A stretch of DNA of 64,000 nucleotides from Legionella fallonii LLAP-10 (GCF_000953135.1 NZ_LN614827.1:2137001-2201000), one strand, 5' to 3'; positions 1 through 10,209 are shown, counted from the stretch's first letter. Notes: generated from the letters alone by a model not told the origin. Made by a program: numbers and translations.

Positions 1-1896
1 GCAGGCGAGGACAAAATTTATGTCCCTGTCACTTCATTACATTTAATCAGCCGCTACACTGGAGTAGATAGTGAACATGCCCCCTTACATAAGCTAGGTT
101 CGGATCTATGGCAAAAAGAGAAGAAAAAAGCTGCAGAAAAAGTCCACGATGTGGCTATTGAATTGCTAGATCTATATGCCAAAAGAGAGGCTCAGCCTGG
201 CCATCAATATGATTTTAATCAAACAGAATATACAAAGTTTGCTAGTGGTTTCCCCTTCACTGAAACTCAAGATCAGCTAAATGCCGTAGAACAAATTGTA
301 AAAGACATGCAATCCTCTCGTCCTATGGACCGACTCATCTGTGGTGACGTCGGCTTTGGCAAAACAGAAGTAGCCATGCGCGCAGCTTTTGTAGCGGTGC
401 AAAATGAGAAACAAGTCTGCGTACTTGTTCCTACCACGCTACTAGCAGGACAGCACTTTGAATCATTTAGAGACCGCTTTGCCGATTTTCCCATTAATAT
501 AGAGTTATTATCTCGTTTTCGTAGTGCCAAAGAGACTGAAAGCGTCCTTGCAGCATTGGCTTCAGGAAAAGTAGATATAGTGATAGGCACTCATAAATTA
601 TTTCAAAGCAATATAGCTTTTAAGAATCTGGGCTTACTAATTATTGATGAAGAACATCGCTTTGGGGTCAAGCAAAAAGAACATATCAAATCGCTTAGGA
701 CTCATGTTGATATTTTATCAATGACAGCCACTCCCATTCCCAGGACATTAAACATGGCTATGGCGGGAATTAGAGACATTTCTTTAATCGCTACTCCGCC
801 CGCTAAACGCTTAGCGATTAAAACATTTTGGCAAGAGAAAAAAGATATAGTGATTAGAGAGGCCGTACTACGTGAAATATTAAGAGGCGGTCAAGTATTC
901 TTTCTCCATAATAACGTACAGACTATAGATAGAATATGCCAGGACTTACAAACTCTCGTTCCTGAGGCAAAAATCCGTAGTGCTCACGGACAAATGCGAG
1001 AAAGAGAATTAGAACGAGTGATGTCTGATTTTTATCATCACCGTTTTAATGTCCTAGTTTGTACCACCATTATAGAAACTGGAATAGATATACCTACAGC
1101 CAATACGATTATCATCGATAGAGCAGATAAATTTGGTTTAGCCCAGCTACATCAATTAAGAGGGCGAGTAGGACGCTCTCATCACCAAGCATACGCCTAT
1201 TTATTAACCCCTGATGAAAAATCACTAACTCCTGATGCAGTCAAACGCTTGGAAGCGATAGTCTCATTAGAGGATTTGGGTGCAGGATTTACCCTAGCGA
1301 CTCATGATCTTGAAATCAGAGGAGCTGGCGAGCTTTTAGGAGAAGAGCAAAGTGGTAATATGCAGGCTGTTGGCTTTAACTTATTCATGGAAATGCTCGA
1401 TAAAGCAGTAAGTGATTTAAAAGCAGGAAAAATACCGGAATTAGCAGCCCCGATACATCAAGGGCCTGAAATTGATTTACGTATTAGCGCCATTATTCCA
1501 GACGATTACATAGGGGATATCCATAATCGCTTAATTATGTATAAAAGAATTTCCAACGCGAAAACAAAAGAGCAATTACATGATTTACAAATCGAATTAA
1601 TCGATCGCTTTGGGTTATTGCCTGCCCCTGTGAAACATTTATTATTAATTACTGAATTAAAATTAAAGGCGGAACTATTAGGAATTCACAAGATCAGTGC
1701 AGCTGCTGAAAAAGCCAAATTGGATTTTATTGAAAAACCATCTATAAATCCTGCTGTTTTAATCAATTTAATTCAGGTTCACGCTAAACGTTATCAGATG
1801 GAAGGCCCTCAACGCTTGCGTTTTACTTTAGACAGTACCACCCCTGAAGAGCGCATCTTTGAGATCAGTTCCTTGCTCAATAAATTGGCCTCTTAA
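1..1896 (+). CDS. mfd: Transcription-repair coupling factor Mfd (5' end missing)
   Basis: The reading frame is open from base 1 and ends at TAA 1894-1896, so this is the C-terminal 631 residues of a protein usually near 1150 residues. Mfd is an ATP-dependent DNA translocase that removes RNA polymerase stalled at lesions and recruits UvrA. The fragment opens with the conserved stretch [15 protein letters not shown] of the RNA polymerase-interaction domain. It then carries the superfamily 2 motor: Walker [10 protein letters not shown], the DEEH box (IIDEEHRFG), motif III ([11 protein letters not shown]), and motifs V-VI with [11 protein letters not shown] and QLRGRVGRS. The last 150 or so residues match the UvrA-binding-inhibitory C-terminal domain. 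The start codon, UvrB-like domain and promoter lie outside the window. Confidence 0.97.
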   Translation, partial: AGEDKIYVPVTSLHLISRYTGVDSEHAPLHKLGSDLWQKEKKKAAEKVHDVAIELLDLYAKREAQPGHQYDFNQTEYTKFASGFPFTETQDQLNAVEQIVKDMQSSRPMDRLICGDVGFGKTEVAMRAAFVAVQNEKQVCVLVPTTLLAGQHFESFRDRFADFPINIELLSRFRSAKETESVLAALASGKVDIVIGTHKLFQSNIAFKNLGLLIIDEEHRFGVKQKEHIKSLRTHVDILSMTATPIPRTLNMAMAGIRDISLIATPPAKRLAIKTFWQEKKDIVIREAVLREILRGGQVFFLHNNVQTIDRICQDLQTLVPEAKIRSAHGQMRERELERVMSDFYHHRFNVLVCTTIIETGIDIPTANTIIIDRADKFGLAQLHQLRGRVGRSHHQAYAYLLTPDEKSLTPDAVKRLEAIVSLEDLGAGFTLATHDLEIRGAGELLGEEQSGNMQAVGFNLFMEMLDKAVSDLKAGKIPELAAPIHQGPEIDLRISAIIPDDYIGDIHNRLIMYKRISNAKTKEQLHDLQIELIDRFGLLPAPVKHLLLITELKLKAELLGIHKISAAAEKAKLDFIEKPSINPAVLINLIQVHAKRYQMEGPQRLRFTLDSTTPEERIFEISSLLNKLAS

Positions 1897-2008
1897 TCAG
1901 TACTTGCTGTACGGGTTTCCGGATGCTGCAGCCAAGCTACAACTAGGCCATACACGATTGATTCTTTAGGTTAAAACCAGATCGTTTACAATTCAAACGT
2001 CTTAAGGA

Positions 2009-2728
2009 TTAAAAGTAAAGCTCATATATATGCAGGTAAGTACCGTCGTTTTCCATTCGCTCTAAGGCGGAGTTAATTTGTTGTATTAAATTCCCACTCC
2101 CCAATCTTGCAGCTATCCCATATCCCTCCCCGGCTTCAAATTGACGACCAAGCGATTTAAAATCATTCGTAACAGAAAGCCAATACTTAGCACGATGATA
2201 TTCTAATACAACAGCGTCAACTTGCTTCATCTTTAAAGCACTAAGTAGATCATCAACGTCCGAATATAATTTGATATTTATATCTCCTTTAAATCGGCTA
2301 TAAACATAAGCGTCTTCTGGAGCGCCTTTATAAATGCCTACTCGTTTACCACGAAGCTGAGAGGAGTCCTTCAATGTTGAGGAAGCTAATGTGATAAACT
2401 GCTGATCATTACGTTTATAAGGAATACTAAATAATAGTTGCTTTTTCCTCTCAGGGGTAATGACAATTGCGGCAATTGCCAGATCAATCTCTTTTCGCTC
2501 AAGAGATTCAAATAATTGATGAAAATTAAGTGTCTTAAAAGTACATTCATTTCCCGTTTTCTTACATAGTTCATGCATAACATCGATGTCAAAACCCGAA
2601 AGGTTCTTGGTTTCATCTTGATACTCAAAAGGAGGATCGTCATTTATAGTACCTATGACTAAATTTTGGGCAAAAACAGTGGCGGTGAAAAAAGAAAATA
2701 CTAAAGGGAAAAAACGTGTGTAATTCAT
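2009..2728 (-). CDS. Periplasmic amino-acid-type solute-binding protein
   Basis: This 239-residue protein has an N-terminal signal peptide (basic MNYTR, hydrophobic core, cleavage after VFAQ). One periplasmic substrate-binding domain of the SBP_bac_3 family follows, with the typical opening LVIGTINDDPPFEY, the GFDIDVMHELCKK motif and DLAIAAIVITPERKKQLLFS. Such proteins bind polar amino acids for ABC importers, but no permease or ATPase gene is adjacent, so this copy may serve a distant transporter or act as a sensor. Two ATGs lie in tandem (2731 and 2728). The second is chosen because GAGG then sits 6 bases upstream rather than 3. Ligand specificity cannot be read from the sequence. Confidence 0.85.
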   Translation of the reverse strand: MNYTRFFPLVFSFFTATVFAQNLVIGTINDDPPFEYQDETKNLSGFDIDVMHELCKKTGNECTFKTLNFHQLFESLERKEIDLAIAAIVITPERKKQLLFSIPYKRNDQQFITLASSTLKDSSQLRGKRVGIYKGAPEDAYVYSRFKGDINIKLYSDVDDLLSALKMKQVDAVVLEYHRAKYWLSVTNDFKSLGRQFEAGEGYGIAARLGSGNLIQQINSALERMENDGTYLHIYELYF

Positions 2729-2791
2729 CATGATCCTCTTCTCATACTAAAATCCATTTACATAAGATGATTATAGTTTTTTTTCAGTAGG

Positions 2792-4468
2792 TTAACTTAA
2801 CCCCTCTTCCCAAACAATATGCTGTGATTGCGTTAAAACAGACTGAATTAAGTTACTATAATACCGCTCCACAGTTCGCCGTTTCACTTTAAGTGTAGGG
2901 GTTAGTAGATCATTACCAGGAGTCCACTCATCCTTGGCAATAAGAATATGACTAATTCGTTCATATTTCATTAGATGGCTATTTACCTGTACTAACTGAT
3001 TTTGCAATGATTGCTCAGTTTTTTCTTTAGTTATCACTCGCGCACGATTACTTAAAGTAACGAGTAATACATTAGTAGGCAAAGCACGTCCCACCAAGCA
3101 TAATTGGTCTATTAATTCATTAGATAGAAATTGTTGCTCAATAGGAGATGGAGCAACAAATTCCCCGCTCTGATTTTTAAAGTTTTCAGAAACTCTTCCT
3201 ATTATTTTAACTCTATTTTGTGTATCTATTTCTGCAATATCACCGGTGCGCAACCATCCTTCCGCAGAAAAAGCTCTTTTGGTTGCTTCCATTTCTTTAT
3301 AATAGCCCGACATCAAACAAGGAGAGTTAAGCAATAACTCCCCATCTTCTCCCTCTTTAATTTCTACTCCTAGCCTTGGCGTACCGACATAGCCGAGTCG
3401 TCTATCATGCAACAATGAAGTAGTAGCATAGGCTAAATCCTCTGTTTGCCCATATCCTTCTTGAATATAAACGCCAAGTTTGTCAAAAAATTTTATTAGA
3501 GAATAAGGTAAAGAAGAGGCTCCTGAAAAGGAATTAGTGCATTGGTTTAATCCTAATTCTTTGAGGATTTTATTTTTTATCATCCAAGAAAGAAAAGGGA
3601 TTTTTAATAAGAATTTTAATAAATTTGACGAAATTTTTGCTTCAATTTTTTCTTGAAATACACTCCATATACGAGGAACTGCTGTAAAAAATGTAGGCTG
3701 TATATTTTGTAGGTTTTTAGCGAATAGAGATAAGCTTTCAATAAAAGATACATCACTATCGATTGCAACACTCCCTAATTCAATAGCCGATCGCTCATAG
3801 ATATGGGCTAAAGGAAGATAGGAAACTAATTTATAATGATCTAATTTTCGAATGTTCTTCAAGTCTTGAGGAAAAAGAGTCAGATAATTAGTTATAGCTT
3901 GATTGGTAAACATGGCCCCTTTAGGTGCGCCTGAAGTCCCTGAAGTATAAATAATAGTATATAAGTCTTCAGGATCAGGCTCCAGGACATCAAAAAGAGG
4001 TGGGGATGCCAACACATCACTCCAATGGTGGTTCACCTCTAAATCATCATGGTAATCGAAACTAATAGTGATTAAATGCTTGGGGATATAATGACGTACT
4101 AGCTGATGATCATCTAATTTACCAACAAAAACTAACTCAACATCTCCGTGCTCCAGAATATAATGAATACTTTCTTCATGCTGGTTAGTAAAAAGAGGAA
4201 CACTAACCATACCCGCCAAATAAATACCAAAATCCGCAATAAACCATTCAGCGCAGTTTTTAGAAAAAATAGAAACATGGCTACCTTTTTTCAGCCCCAA
4301 TTGATGAAGAAATGCAGCTAATTTCCTAGCGTGCAACATGGCATCGGCCCAAGTTAGCTCATGCCAAACTCCATTTTTGGGCTGTCTTAAATAAATTTTA
4401 GTGCCCGACTCTTTTTCTTTTCTTAAAAGTAACTGACTTAACGAATTAGTCATAGACTGTTGCGACAT
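2792..4468 (-). CDS. AMP-binding long-chain acyl-CoA ligase family protein
   Basis: The protein belongs to the ANL adenylating superfamily. It carries the ATP P-loop YTSGTSGAPKG, the adenine-binding motif GYGQTEDLAYATTS and the hinge-region motif GWLRTGDIAEID. The sequence resembles FadD15/FACL-type ligases that activate long-chain fatty acids to acyl-AMP and then acyl-CoA. At 558 residues it is a little shorter than the usual 590-610. The C-terminal region keeps a lysine-rich segment (TPTLKVKRRTVERYY), consistent with the catalytic lysine. An ATG at 4474 lies directly against AAGGA; the ATG at 4468 has AAGGA 6 bases upstream and is preferred. The gene stands alone between a solute-binding protein and a plus-strand gene. 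The substrate is not defined by sequence. Confidence 0.88.
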   Translation of the reverse strand: MSQQSMTNSLSQLLLRKEKESGTKIYLRQPKNGVWHELTWADAMLHARKLAAFLHQLGLKKGSHVSIFSKNCAEWFIADFGIYLAGMVSVPLFTNQHEESIHYILEHGDVELVFVGKLDDHQLVRHYIPKHLITISFDYHDDLEVNHHWSDVLASPPLFDVLEPDPEDLYTIIYTSGTSGAPKGAMFTNQAITNYLTLFPQDLKNIRKLDHYKLVSYLPLAHIYERSAIELGSVAIDSDVSFIESLSLFAKNLQNIQPTFFTAVPRIWSVFQEKIEAKISSNLLKFLLKIPFLSWMIKNKILKELGLNQCTNSFSGASSLPYSLIKFFDKLGVYIQEGYGQTEDLAYATTSLLHDRRLGYVGTPRLGVEIKEGEDGELLLNSPCLMSGYYKEMEATKRAFSAEGWLRTGDIAEIDTQNRVKIIGRVSENFKNQSGEFVAPSPIEQQFLSNELIDQLCLVGRALPTNVLLVTLSNRARVITKEKTEQSLQNQLVQVNSHLMKYERISHILIAKDEWTPGNDLLTPTLKVKRRTVERYYSNLIQSVLTQSQHIVWEEGLS

Positions 4469-4604
4469 GCTCATTCCTTATCCTAAAGTCTTCTTACAAC
4501 ACATTTAGCCTTAATTTTTATTCTAGACCAACAAATAAACATTTATTGTTCCTTAATATTGAATAATGTATATTCGTATTTTTGTTTTTTTCAAGAGCTC
4601 TATT

Positions 4605-6680
4605 ATGTCGAATACCATAGCCAGTTTATTAGCAAAGTTAAATATTTATCACGAGATTAATCCAAATTCACCTCTACTGCTTCTCCCTCTCTCATTGTTT
4701 AAAGAGGAAGAGTACCCTGATTTAATAACCATTATCCTCCTTTATGGAGACGGTTGGATCAACCCTAAGAAAGCACCAAAACCTAAAACAGTTCTGGGCG
4801 AAATTTCCTTAGAACAAGTTAAAAAATTTTATAGCGCTGTTAAATCCAAAGTATCTATAGTATTAGATAATTCCCTTCAGGATAATGGCATTCCAGGTTC
4901 CGAAGTGGATCCTCTTTCTGTTGACCGTTCACCATGGGTCAATCCAACTCAAGTAACTCATTTTCTTAAAGACAAACCTACCTATAAATTGCTGGCGTCC
5001 TACTTACAATGCCCTAAAGAATTAATATTTTTCTTAAAGTGGTATGAAGGAGAAGAGATTAGTGATTTAGATGAGGAGATGTTTACTGAGTATCTGGGCA
5101 CAATGCACAGTAATGGCGATCGCGAAAAAAGTATAGCTAATTTTGTTGCTCTTTTATCTCAGATTGAGTTGTTACACTCCCATCCTTATCCACAACGTAT
5201 GATTTATGAATTTCTAACTAAAATAAATCATCAATTGGATAAATTGGATAAATTGGATAAATTGGATAAATTGGATAAATTGGATAAATTGGATAAATTG
5301 GATAAATTGGATAAATTGGACAAAAATAATCTTTGTCCAGAAATATTAAATTATTATCGTGAAGTCTTTATGTTATTAGCCCCCAAGTTTCCAACAACTC
5401 TAGAGTCTCTTTGCACCAGTCTAGGTATTCAAATTCCCAGTCAATTAGACAAGGATCTAGAACTATTATTAAGACAAGATCTGACAAAAGTTCCGGGTTT
5501 AACCAAAAAAGAATGGCCGCAACTGATTTATTACGCTGTTCTTCTTATATTACAACAAGCAGAAATACATCATTCTTTAATAAATTTTACTTATGCAGAT
5601 AAGAAACTACCTATGGCTTTGCAGCAATTAGTAGAAAATCATGCCCATCATTTTGAACTATTTTTGCAAGCACCTGAGCAATGTAAAAAAGCAGTTGATT
5701 TACACTTTAATGACAGAATAATGAGCGAATTAAAAGAACAGGGACTTACTGTTCATCCTATGCTTCTTACTCTACTAGGTTTTGAACAGTGCGACTCATT
5801 TAGAAACCTAATGGGTATAGCCTTAAGCAAGCGGGAAAAAACTGATCTGCTAGGCTGTCGAACTATAGCATTAAAACCCTCGGCGAACAGATTTGTCCTC
5901 GGAGAAACATTAGGTAAAGGACAAACAACAATAGCTTTGCCCATCAGTAACCATGATTTAGTTCTCATAGATCAGCTCATTGCCATAGCTCGTGAAAAAA
6001 AACAAGCACTACCACTAACACCCACCCCAGTTGTCAATACCCCTGTTCCATCTGTGTCGCAGCTGCAACCAACATCCGTGTGTAAAGGAACCACGCTCTT
6101 TCAGTTACCGCCACTACGAATACCTATTTCCCCAATTCTACTGATGAATGAGCATGAACTACAATTTGACATTATTAAACAGCAAATTAAGGACCCTCTG
6201 TTACGTAATTCATTGTCCATAGATAGCATGGATGAATTCCGCTATATCCATGCTGTTAACTGTCATGCAATATTTTTGTTTATAGTCAACTACGAAATTA
6301 ATGCAACAAATAGACGCCCTCCTTCTATAGAGGAGCTACAAGAGTTCTTTGAAGCACTTAAAGACAACAGTATGTTCAACCAAGTGGTCATGGAGCTATC
6401 CCATTCTAACTTGTTCATTAATTTAGATGATAATATTGAGTCTTTAAACTCTCAAAGAGAAAAACTGTGTGGTTCAATAAACAAATTAGATGATATTTTA
6501 TCTTCATTTAAAGAACCTCCCAAAGAGGAAGAACTTGCCTTAAGATATAAATGGCTCGTCATGCAAAAAGACTTATGGAAGCAATTTAAGATACTAGTTG
6601 AGCAAAGAATAAAAGCAATCAACTCCATCGAGCAATCTGAAGAACAAGAAGTAGCATATCAACCCCGCTATTGCCTATAA
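4605..6680 (+). CDS. Unknown large protein with (Leu-Asp-Lys)10 repeat; candidate Dot/Icm effector
   Basis: I do not recognise a family. The preferred start is the ATG at 4605 (691 residues); an ATG at 4566 would add 13 hydrophobic residues and has no better ribosome site. The protein is hydrophilic, without signal peptide or clear membrane helices. Residues 211-240 are ten exact Leu-Asp-Lys triplets encoded by a 9-base tandem repeat. A proline/threonine-rich linker lies near residues 460-490 and a charged helical region fills the last 120 residues. The final 20 residues contain glutamates at -10, -12, -13 and -16 with a hydrophobic tail, which matches the E-block signal described for Legionella Dot/Icm substrates. 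Secretion is an inference; no catalytic motif was found. Confidence 0.8.
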   Translation: MSNTIASLLAKLNIYHEINPNSPLLLLPLSLFKEEEYPDLITIILLYGDGWINPKKAPKPKTVLGEISLEQVKKFYSAVKSKVSIVLDNSLQDNGIPGSEVDPLSVDRSPWVNPTQVTHFLKDKPTYKLLASYLQCPKELIFFLKWYEGEEISDLDEEMFTEYLGTMHSNGDREKSIANFVALLSQIELLHSHPYPQRMIYEFLTKINHQLDKLDKLDKLDKLDKLDKLDKLDKLDKLDKNNLCPEILNYYREVFMLLAPKFPTTLESLCTSLGIQIPSQLDKDLELLLRQDLTKVPGLTKKEWPQLIYYAVLLILQQAEIHHSLINFTYADKKLPMALQQLVENHAHHFELFLQAPEQCKKAVDLHFNDRIMSELKEQGLTVHPMLLTLLGFEQCDSFRNLMGIALSKREKTDLLGCRTIALKPSANRFVLGETLGKGQTTIALPISNHDLVLIDQLIAIAREKKQALPLTPTPVVNTPVPSVSQLQPTSVCKGTTLFQLPPLRIPISPILLMNEHELQFDIIKQQIKDPLLRNSLSIDSMDEFRYIHAVNCHAIFLFIVNYEINATNRRPPSIEELQEFFEALKDNSMFNQVVMELSHSNLFINLDDNIESLNSQREKLCGSINKLDDILSSFKEPPKEEELALRYKWLVMQKDLWKQFKILVEQRIKAINSIEQSEEQEVAYQPRYCL
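5235..5324 (+). repeat. 9-base tandem repeat (TTGGATAAA)x10 inside a coding region
   Basis: Nine perfect copies of TTGGATAAA (5235-5315) are followed by one copy with a single change (TTGGACAAA, 5316-5324). The unit is three codons, so copy-number change by slippage would lengthen or shorten the protein without breaking its frame. Confidence 0.98.
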
Positions 6681-6729
6681 CATGCTCAAAACGTAGCAAC
6701 TGTCTTGAGTTAAGTTTTGCGGCCTACAG

Positions 6730-6764
6730 TACTGTCATCCTTCGCTACACTCTGGATGACAGTA
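6730..6764. repeat. GTCATCC-type palindrome downstream of the LDK-repeat gene
   Basis: TACTGTCATCC (6730-6740) and its exact complement (6754-6764) form an 11-base-pair stem with a 13-base loop. There is no T-run, so it is not a standard intrinsic terminator. The flank GTAGCAACTGTCTTGA (6693-6708) recurs with one mismatch at 61802-61817, also just upstream of a GTCATCC palindrome, which points to a dispersed repeat family. Confidence 0.75.
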
Positions 6765-6806
6765 CAGGCTCTTAAACCAAAGGCCCGACCACTAAAGATC
6801 TTAAGA

Positions 6807-8249
6807 CTAACCAGTTCCACCAACAGTCAAAGCATCTATTTTCAAAGTAGGCTGGCCAACCCCCACAGGTACTGACTGCCCCTCTTTACCACAAACGCCA
6901 ATACCTCTATCCAAAGCGAGATCATTACCTATCATACTGATCTTTTTCATCACGTCAGGACCATTACCAATTAAAGTTGCCCCTTTGACCGGTTTAGTCA
7001 CTTTACCGTTCTCAATTAAATAAGCTTCGCTGGCAGAAAATACAAACTGGCCGGAGGTAATATCAACTTGCCCACCACCAAAGTTTACAGCATATAAACC
7101 ATGTTGTACCGAGCGAATAATTTCCTCCGGATCATGCTGGCCTGCTAACATATAAGTATTGGTCATTCTTGGCATAGGTACATGAGCATAAGATTCACGA
7201 CGGCAATTGCCCGTCGATTGCATGCCCATCAATTTGGCATTTAATTTATCCTGCATGTAATTTACTAATACGCCATTATCAATTAATGTCGTGCACTGAG
7301 AAGGAGTGCCTTCATCATCAATGGTTAAAGAGCCCCGTCTATCGACCAAGGTTCCATCATCAACTACAGTAACCCCAGGAGCAGCTACTTGCTGTCCTAA
7401 GCGACCAGAAAATGCGGACAAACCTTTTCGGTTAAAATCACCTTCTAAACCATGCCCCACTGCTTCATGCAACAATACCCCTGGCCAACCTGGGCCTAGA
7501 ACCACCGGCATGGTTCCGGCGGGAGCTGGTTGCGCCTCCAAATTAATGAGCGCTTCACGTACGGCTTCACGTGCATAACTTAAGGCATTTTCTTTTTGCG
7601 TAAAATAAGAATAGGCGACTCGTCCGCCCCCTCCTGATCGAGCAGACTCTCTTCTGCCTTGTTTGTCCTCAACTATGACACTAACATTAATGCTTACCAA
7701 GGGCCGCACATCGGCTATCATCTGGCCATTCATAGCAGCAACCATAACGACTTCATAACAACCACTTAATGAAGCATTCACCTGGATCACTCGCGGATCT
7801 ATTCTGCGAGCCTCTTTATCAATTGCTTCCAATAAGGCAATCTTTTCTTGCTTGCTCATTCCCTCAATAGGATTTAGTCCTTGATAACGACTGATTGGCG
7901 TGGTATTCACTTTAAACGATTGCACTGCTTTAGAACCAGTAAGAGCAATGGAGCGCGCGGCTTCTGCAGCTCGTAACATCGAAGGCAACAAAATATCATC
8001 ACAGTAAGCAAAGCCTGTTTTATCACCACTCACAGCACGAATACCAACCCCTTTTTCCAGGGAAAAGCTACCACTTTTTACCTCGGAATCCTCCAAATAC
8101 CAGGACTCATAACTGCAACTTTGAAAATAAAGATCAGCATCATCTATATGATGACTTGCCATTGTCTTAAATAACTGTTCTATTCCTGATTCATCTAAAG
8201 AGGCAGGAGATAGTAAAAGTTGTTTTGCTATTGCTAATGATTGTGTCAT
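6807..8249 (-). CDS. tldD: Metalloprotease TldD
   Basis: This 480-residue protein is full length for TldD, the active subunit of the TldD/TldE(PmbA) heterodimeric zinc metalloprotease that degrades unfolded peptides and matures small modified peptides. The zinc motif HExxxH is present as HEAVGH at residues 262-266, followed by [10 protein letters not shown]. Other family blocks are [20 protein letters not shown] and the C-terminal [25 protein letters not shown] lies upstream of the ATG at 8249. It starts 24 bases after the nit gene on the same strand. This nit-tldD pairing is common in gammaproteobacteria and implies one transcript. The partner tldE/pmbA is not in the window. Confidence 0.97.
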   Translation of the reverse strand: MTQSLAIAKQLLLSPASLDESGIEQLFKTMASHHIDDADLYFQSCSYESWYLEDSEVKSGSFSLEKGVGIRAVSGDKTGFAYCDDILLPSMLRAAEAARSIALTGSKAVQSFKVNTTPISRYQGLNPIEGMSKQEKIALLEAIDKEARRIDPRVIQVNASLSGCYEVVMVAAMNGQMIADVRPLVSINVSVIVEDKQGRRESARSGGGGRVAYSYFTQKENALSYAREAVREALINLEAQPAPAGTMPVVLGPGWPGVLLHEAVGHGLEGDFNRKGLSAFSGRLGQQVAAPGVTVVDDGTLVDRRGSLTIDDEGTPSQCTTLIDNGVLVNYMQDKLNAKLMGMQSTGNCRRESYAHVPMPRMTNTYMLAGQHDPEEIIRSVQHGLYAVNFGGGQVDITSGQFVFSASEAYLIENGKVTKPVKGATLIGNGPDVMKKISMIGNDLALDRGIGVCGKEGQSVPVGVGQPTLKIDALTVGGTG

Positions 8250-8273
8250 TTGATTACCTTTTTAATAAACTGT

Positions 8274-9080
8274 CTAAAACAGAACATGATGGTCGATACA
8301 CGGAAAATGCTGCCGTAATTGCTGTAAGCGTTGTAAATCAATGTCAGCGGTTACTAATCCAGTACTTACTTCTTTTTGTACCAGCACTCTGCCCCAAGGT
8401 TCAACTACCATACTATGCCCATAAGTTTGACGCTCATTCTCATGTTGACCACTTTGATTTGCTGCCAATACATAGCATAAGTTTTCTATGGCACGAGCCC
8501 TCAGCAATACATCCCAATGCGCTTGGCCAGTTACGGATGTAAATGCGGAGGGTACTGTAAATATTTGCGCACCTCTTATCATAAGTTGCTGATATAACTC
8601 AGGAAACCGCAGATCATAGCAAACAGTGAGTCCAATCTTACCCACAGGTGTATCCACAACAACTAATTCATTTCCCCGCTCTACTGTGGAAGACTCTTGG
8701 TGCGCCTCATGTTCTGAAACACGTACGTCAAATAAATGAATTTTGTCATAGCGCGCAACACTTAAACCTTGATCATCATAAACAATGTTGCTGGCTCTCA
8801 CTTTTGTTCCCATGCCTTTTAGCGGGATAGTGCCGGCAACGATCCATATACCAAATTTTTTAGCTAACTGACTTATTTTTTGCTGTATTGGGCCATCCCC
8901 ATAAGTCTCTGCGATCTGCAATTTATCTGTATCGTTCATACCCATAAACGCAAAATTCTCAGGAAGGACAATTAGTTCTACTTGCTCATTCTTAGCCTGA
9001 GCCATATAGTGTTCAACTTGTAACAAATTCTCAGTAACTTTAGTAGAGGATACCATTTGTACTAGTCCAACTTGTGCCAT
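8274..9080 (-). CDS. Carbon-nitrogen hydrolase (Nit1-like amidase)
   Basis: This 268-residue nitrilase-superfamily enzyme has the complete catalytic triad: Glu41 (VLPENFAF), Lys113 (YDKIHLFDV) and Cys154 (GLTVCYDLRFPELY). The pattern DKIHLFDV plus CYDLRFPE is typical of the Nit1 branch, whose characterised members hydrolyse deaminated glutathione, a repair reaction. The gene precedes tldD in the same orientation with a 24-base gap and a good AAGG site before the ATG at 9080. The exact substrate is inferred from family membership. It could also be an omega-amidase-like enzyme, although the motif context favours Nit1. Confidence 0.93.
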   Translation of the reverse strand: MAQVGLVQMVSSTKVTENLLQVEHYMAQAKNEQVELIVLPENFAFMGMNDTDKLQIAETYGDGPIQQKISQLAKKFGIWIVAGTIPLKGMGTKVRASNIVYDDQGLSVARYDKIHLFDVRVSEHEAHQESSTVERGNELVVVDTPVGKIGLTVCYDLRFPELYQQLMIRGAQIFTVPSAFTSVTGQAHWDVLLRARAIENLCYVLAANQSGQHENERQTYGHSMVVEPWGRVLVQKEVSTGLVTADIDLQRLQQLRQHFPCIDHHVLF

Positions 9081-9305
9081 AACCTTGCCCTCAGAAGTCC
9101 AATATTAATCCTGGGTTCATATTACTATAATAGAAGCATGGAACCAAAAACAAAATTGACAGAATCCCCTTTTCCCACTAATAATAATTTGTCTATTAAT
9201 CTTTAAATAAAGGTTAATTAGAAAATTTCAAGGTATGAACTTGAAATGTAGGAAACTTGCCCATAGATATGCTAGACTAATTATAAATAACTGGAGTTCT
9301 AAAGA

Positions 9306-9980
9306 ATGAACAGAAATGAAGTCAACGTTCTTACACGACGTGGTGAATCAGTTCTATCTACTAATAAGGTATTACGCAATACCTACATGTTGCTAAGTTT
9401 AACTTTCTTATTTAGCGCCTTTACAGCCTATCTATCTTTTTCTTCTGGCGCGCGTCCCATGAACCCAATCCTAATGATAGTCGGTGTTTATGGTTTAATG
9501 TTTTTAACACAAGCATTAAGAAATAGCGTTTGGGGATTAGTAAGTGTTTTTGCCTTTACTGGTTTTCTTGGATACACCCTAGGCCCAATACTGAGCTATT
9601 ACCTAACCAGTTTTTCCAATGGCCCACAGTTAGTGGCTACTGCTTTAGGTGGCACTGGAATGATTTTCTTTGCCTTATCAGGTTATGCCCTAACCACTAG
9701 GAAAGACTTTAGCTTTTTAAGCGGATTTTTATTCATAGGTACCATGGTTGCTTTATTAGCGATGGTGGCTGGTATTTTCTTTCAAATGCCTGCTTTACAA
9801 TTAACCATCTCCGCCGTTTTTGTCCTCCTGTCTTCTGGACTAATTCTGCTCCAAACCAGTGAAATAATTCATAACGGTGAAACAAACTATATATCAGCAA
9901 CTGTTGGTTTGTTTGTCTCAATATATAACTTGTTCGTCAGCCTGCTTAATCTGCTAAGTGCATTTTCAGGCCGCGATTAA
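9306..9980 (+). CDS. Bax inhibitor-1/YccA family membrane protein
   Basis: This 224-residue integral membrane protein has about seven hydrophobic segments and a short polar N-terminus. It belongs to the BI-1/YccA family: the motifs LGYTLGPILSYYL and the C-terminal ISATVGLFVSIYNLFVSLLNLLSAF are characteristic. Bacterial YccA interacts with the FtsH protease and delays degradation of membrane proteins; other family members are pH-sensitive calcium leak channels. GGAG lies 9 bases before the ATG. The gene is monocistronic, with a strong terminator 27 bases after the stop. The molecular role in this organism is inferred from the family only. Confidence 0.92.
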   Translation: MNRNEVNVLTRRGESVLSTNKVLRNTYMLLSLTFLFSAFTAYLSFSSGARPMNPILMIVGVYGLMFLTQALRNSVWGLVSVFAFTGFLGYTLGPILSYYLTSFSNGPQLVATALGGTGMIFFALSGYALTTRKDFSFLSGFLFIGTMVALLAMVAGIFFQMPALQLTISAVFVLLSSGLILLQTSEIIHNGETNYISATVGLFVSIYNLFVSLLNLLSAFSGRD

Positions 9981-10007
9981 TATTATAACCGTCTCCTCTA
10001 CCTGAAT

Positions 10008-10031
10008 CCCGGCTTATGCCGGGGTTTTTTT
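10008..10031 (+). terminator. Rho-independent terminator of the YccA-like gene
   Basis: CCCGGC, a TTAT loop and GCCGGG are followed by one G and a run of seven T residues. It lies 27 bases after the stop codon at 9978-9980. Confidence 0.93.
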
Positions 10032-10064
10032 ATGCTCATTAGCCGTTCCAATGCCCTCTCCCTA

Positions 10065-10209
10065 GCCCTCACTGCCATTAAGTTAAGGGATTATTTAATG
10101 CCGAATTACCGTGGCATCGACCACGGTATCCATAACAGGAACCACATCATGGACCCTGCGGTCGAGACCGCGGGAACTTGAAATATCTTAACCTTAATGG
10201 CGGTGTCTC
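10065..10209. mobile_element. MITE-like element, about 145 bases, with TA duplication
   Basis: The segment begins GCCCTCACTGCCATTAAG and its complement-strand end reads GAGACACCGCCATTAAGG, giving imperfect terminal inverted repeats of about 20 bases. It is flanked by TA at 10063-10064 and 10210-10211. The related sequence at 44 kb reads straight through CCCTCTCCCTAACCCTCTCC (complement strand), as expected of an empty site. Inside are an 8-base-pair hairpin (10107-10128) and a second GC-rich palindrome near 10155-10175. There is no coding capacity. A 35-base end of the element recurs exactly, inverted, at 15293-15327. Confidence 0.6.

Noticed and set aside
5235..5324. CRISPR-like array
   Set aside because: The unit is 9 bases with no spacers and lies inside a gene; it is a simple tandem repeat.
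6730..6764. Intrinsic terminator for the LDK-repeat gene
   Set aside because: The stem is clear but no T-run follows on either strand, and the GTCATCC motif is part of a dispersed repeat family.
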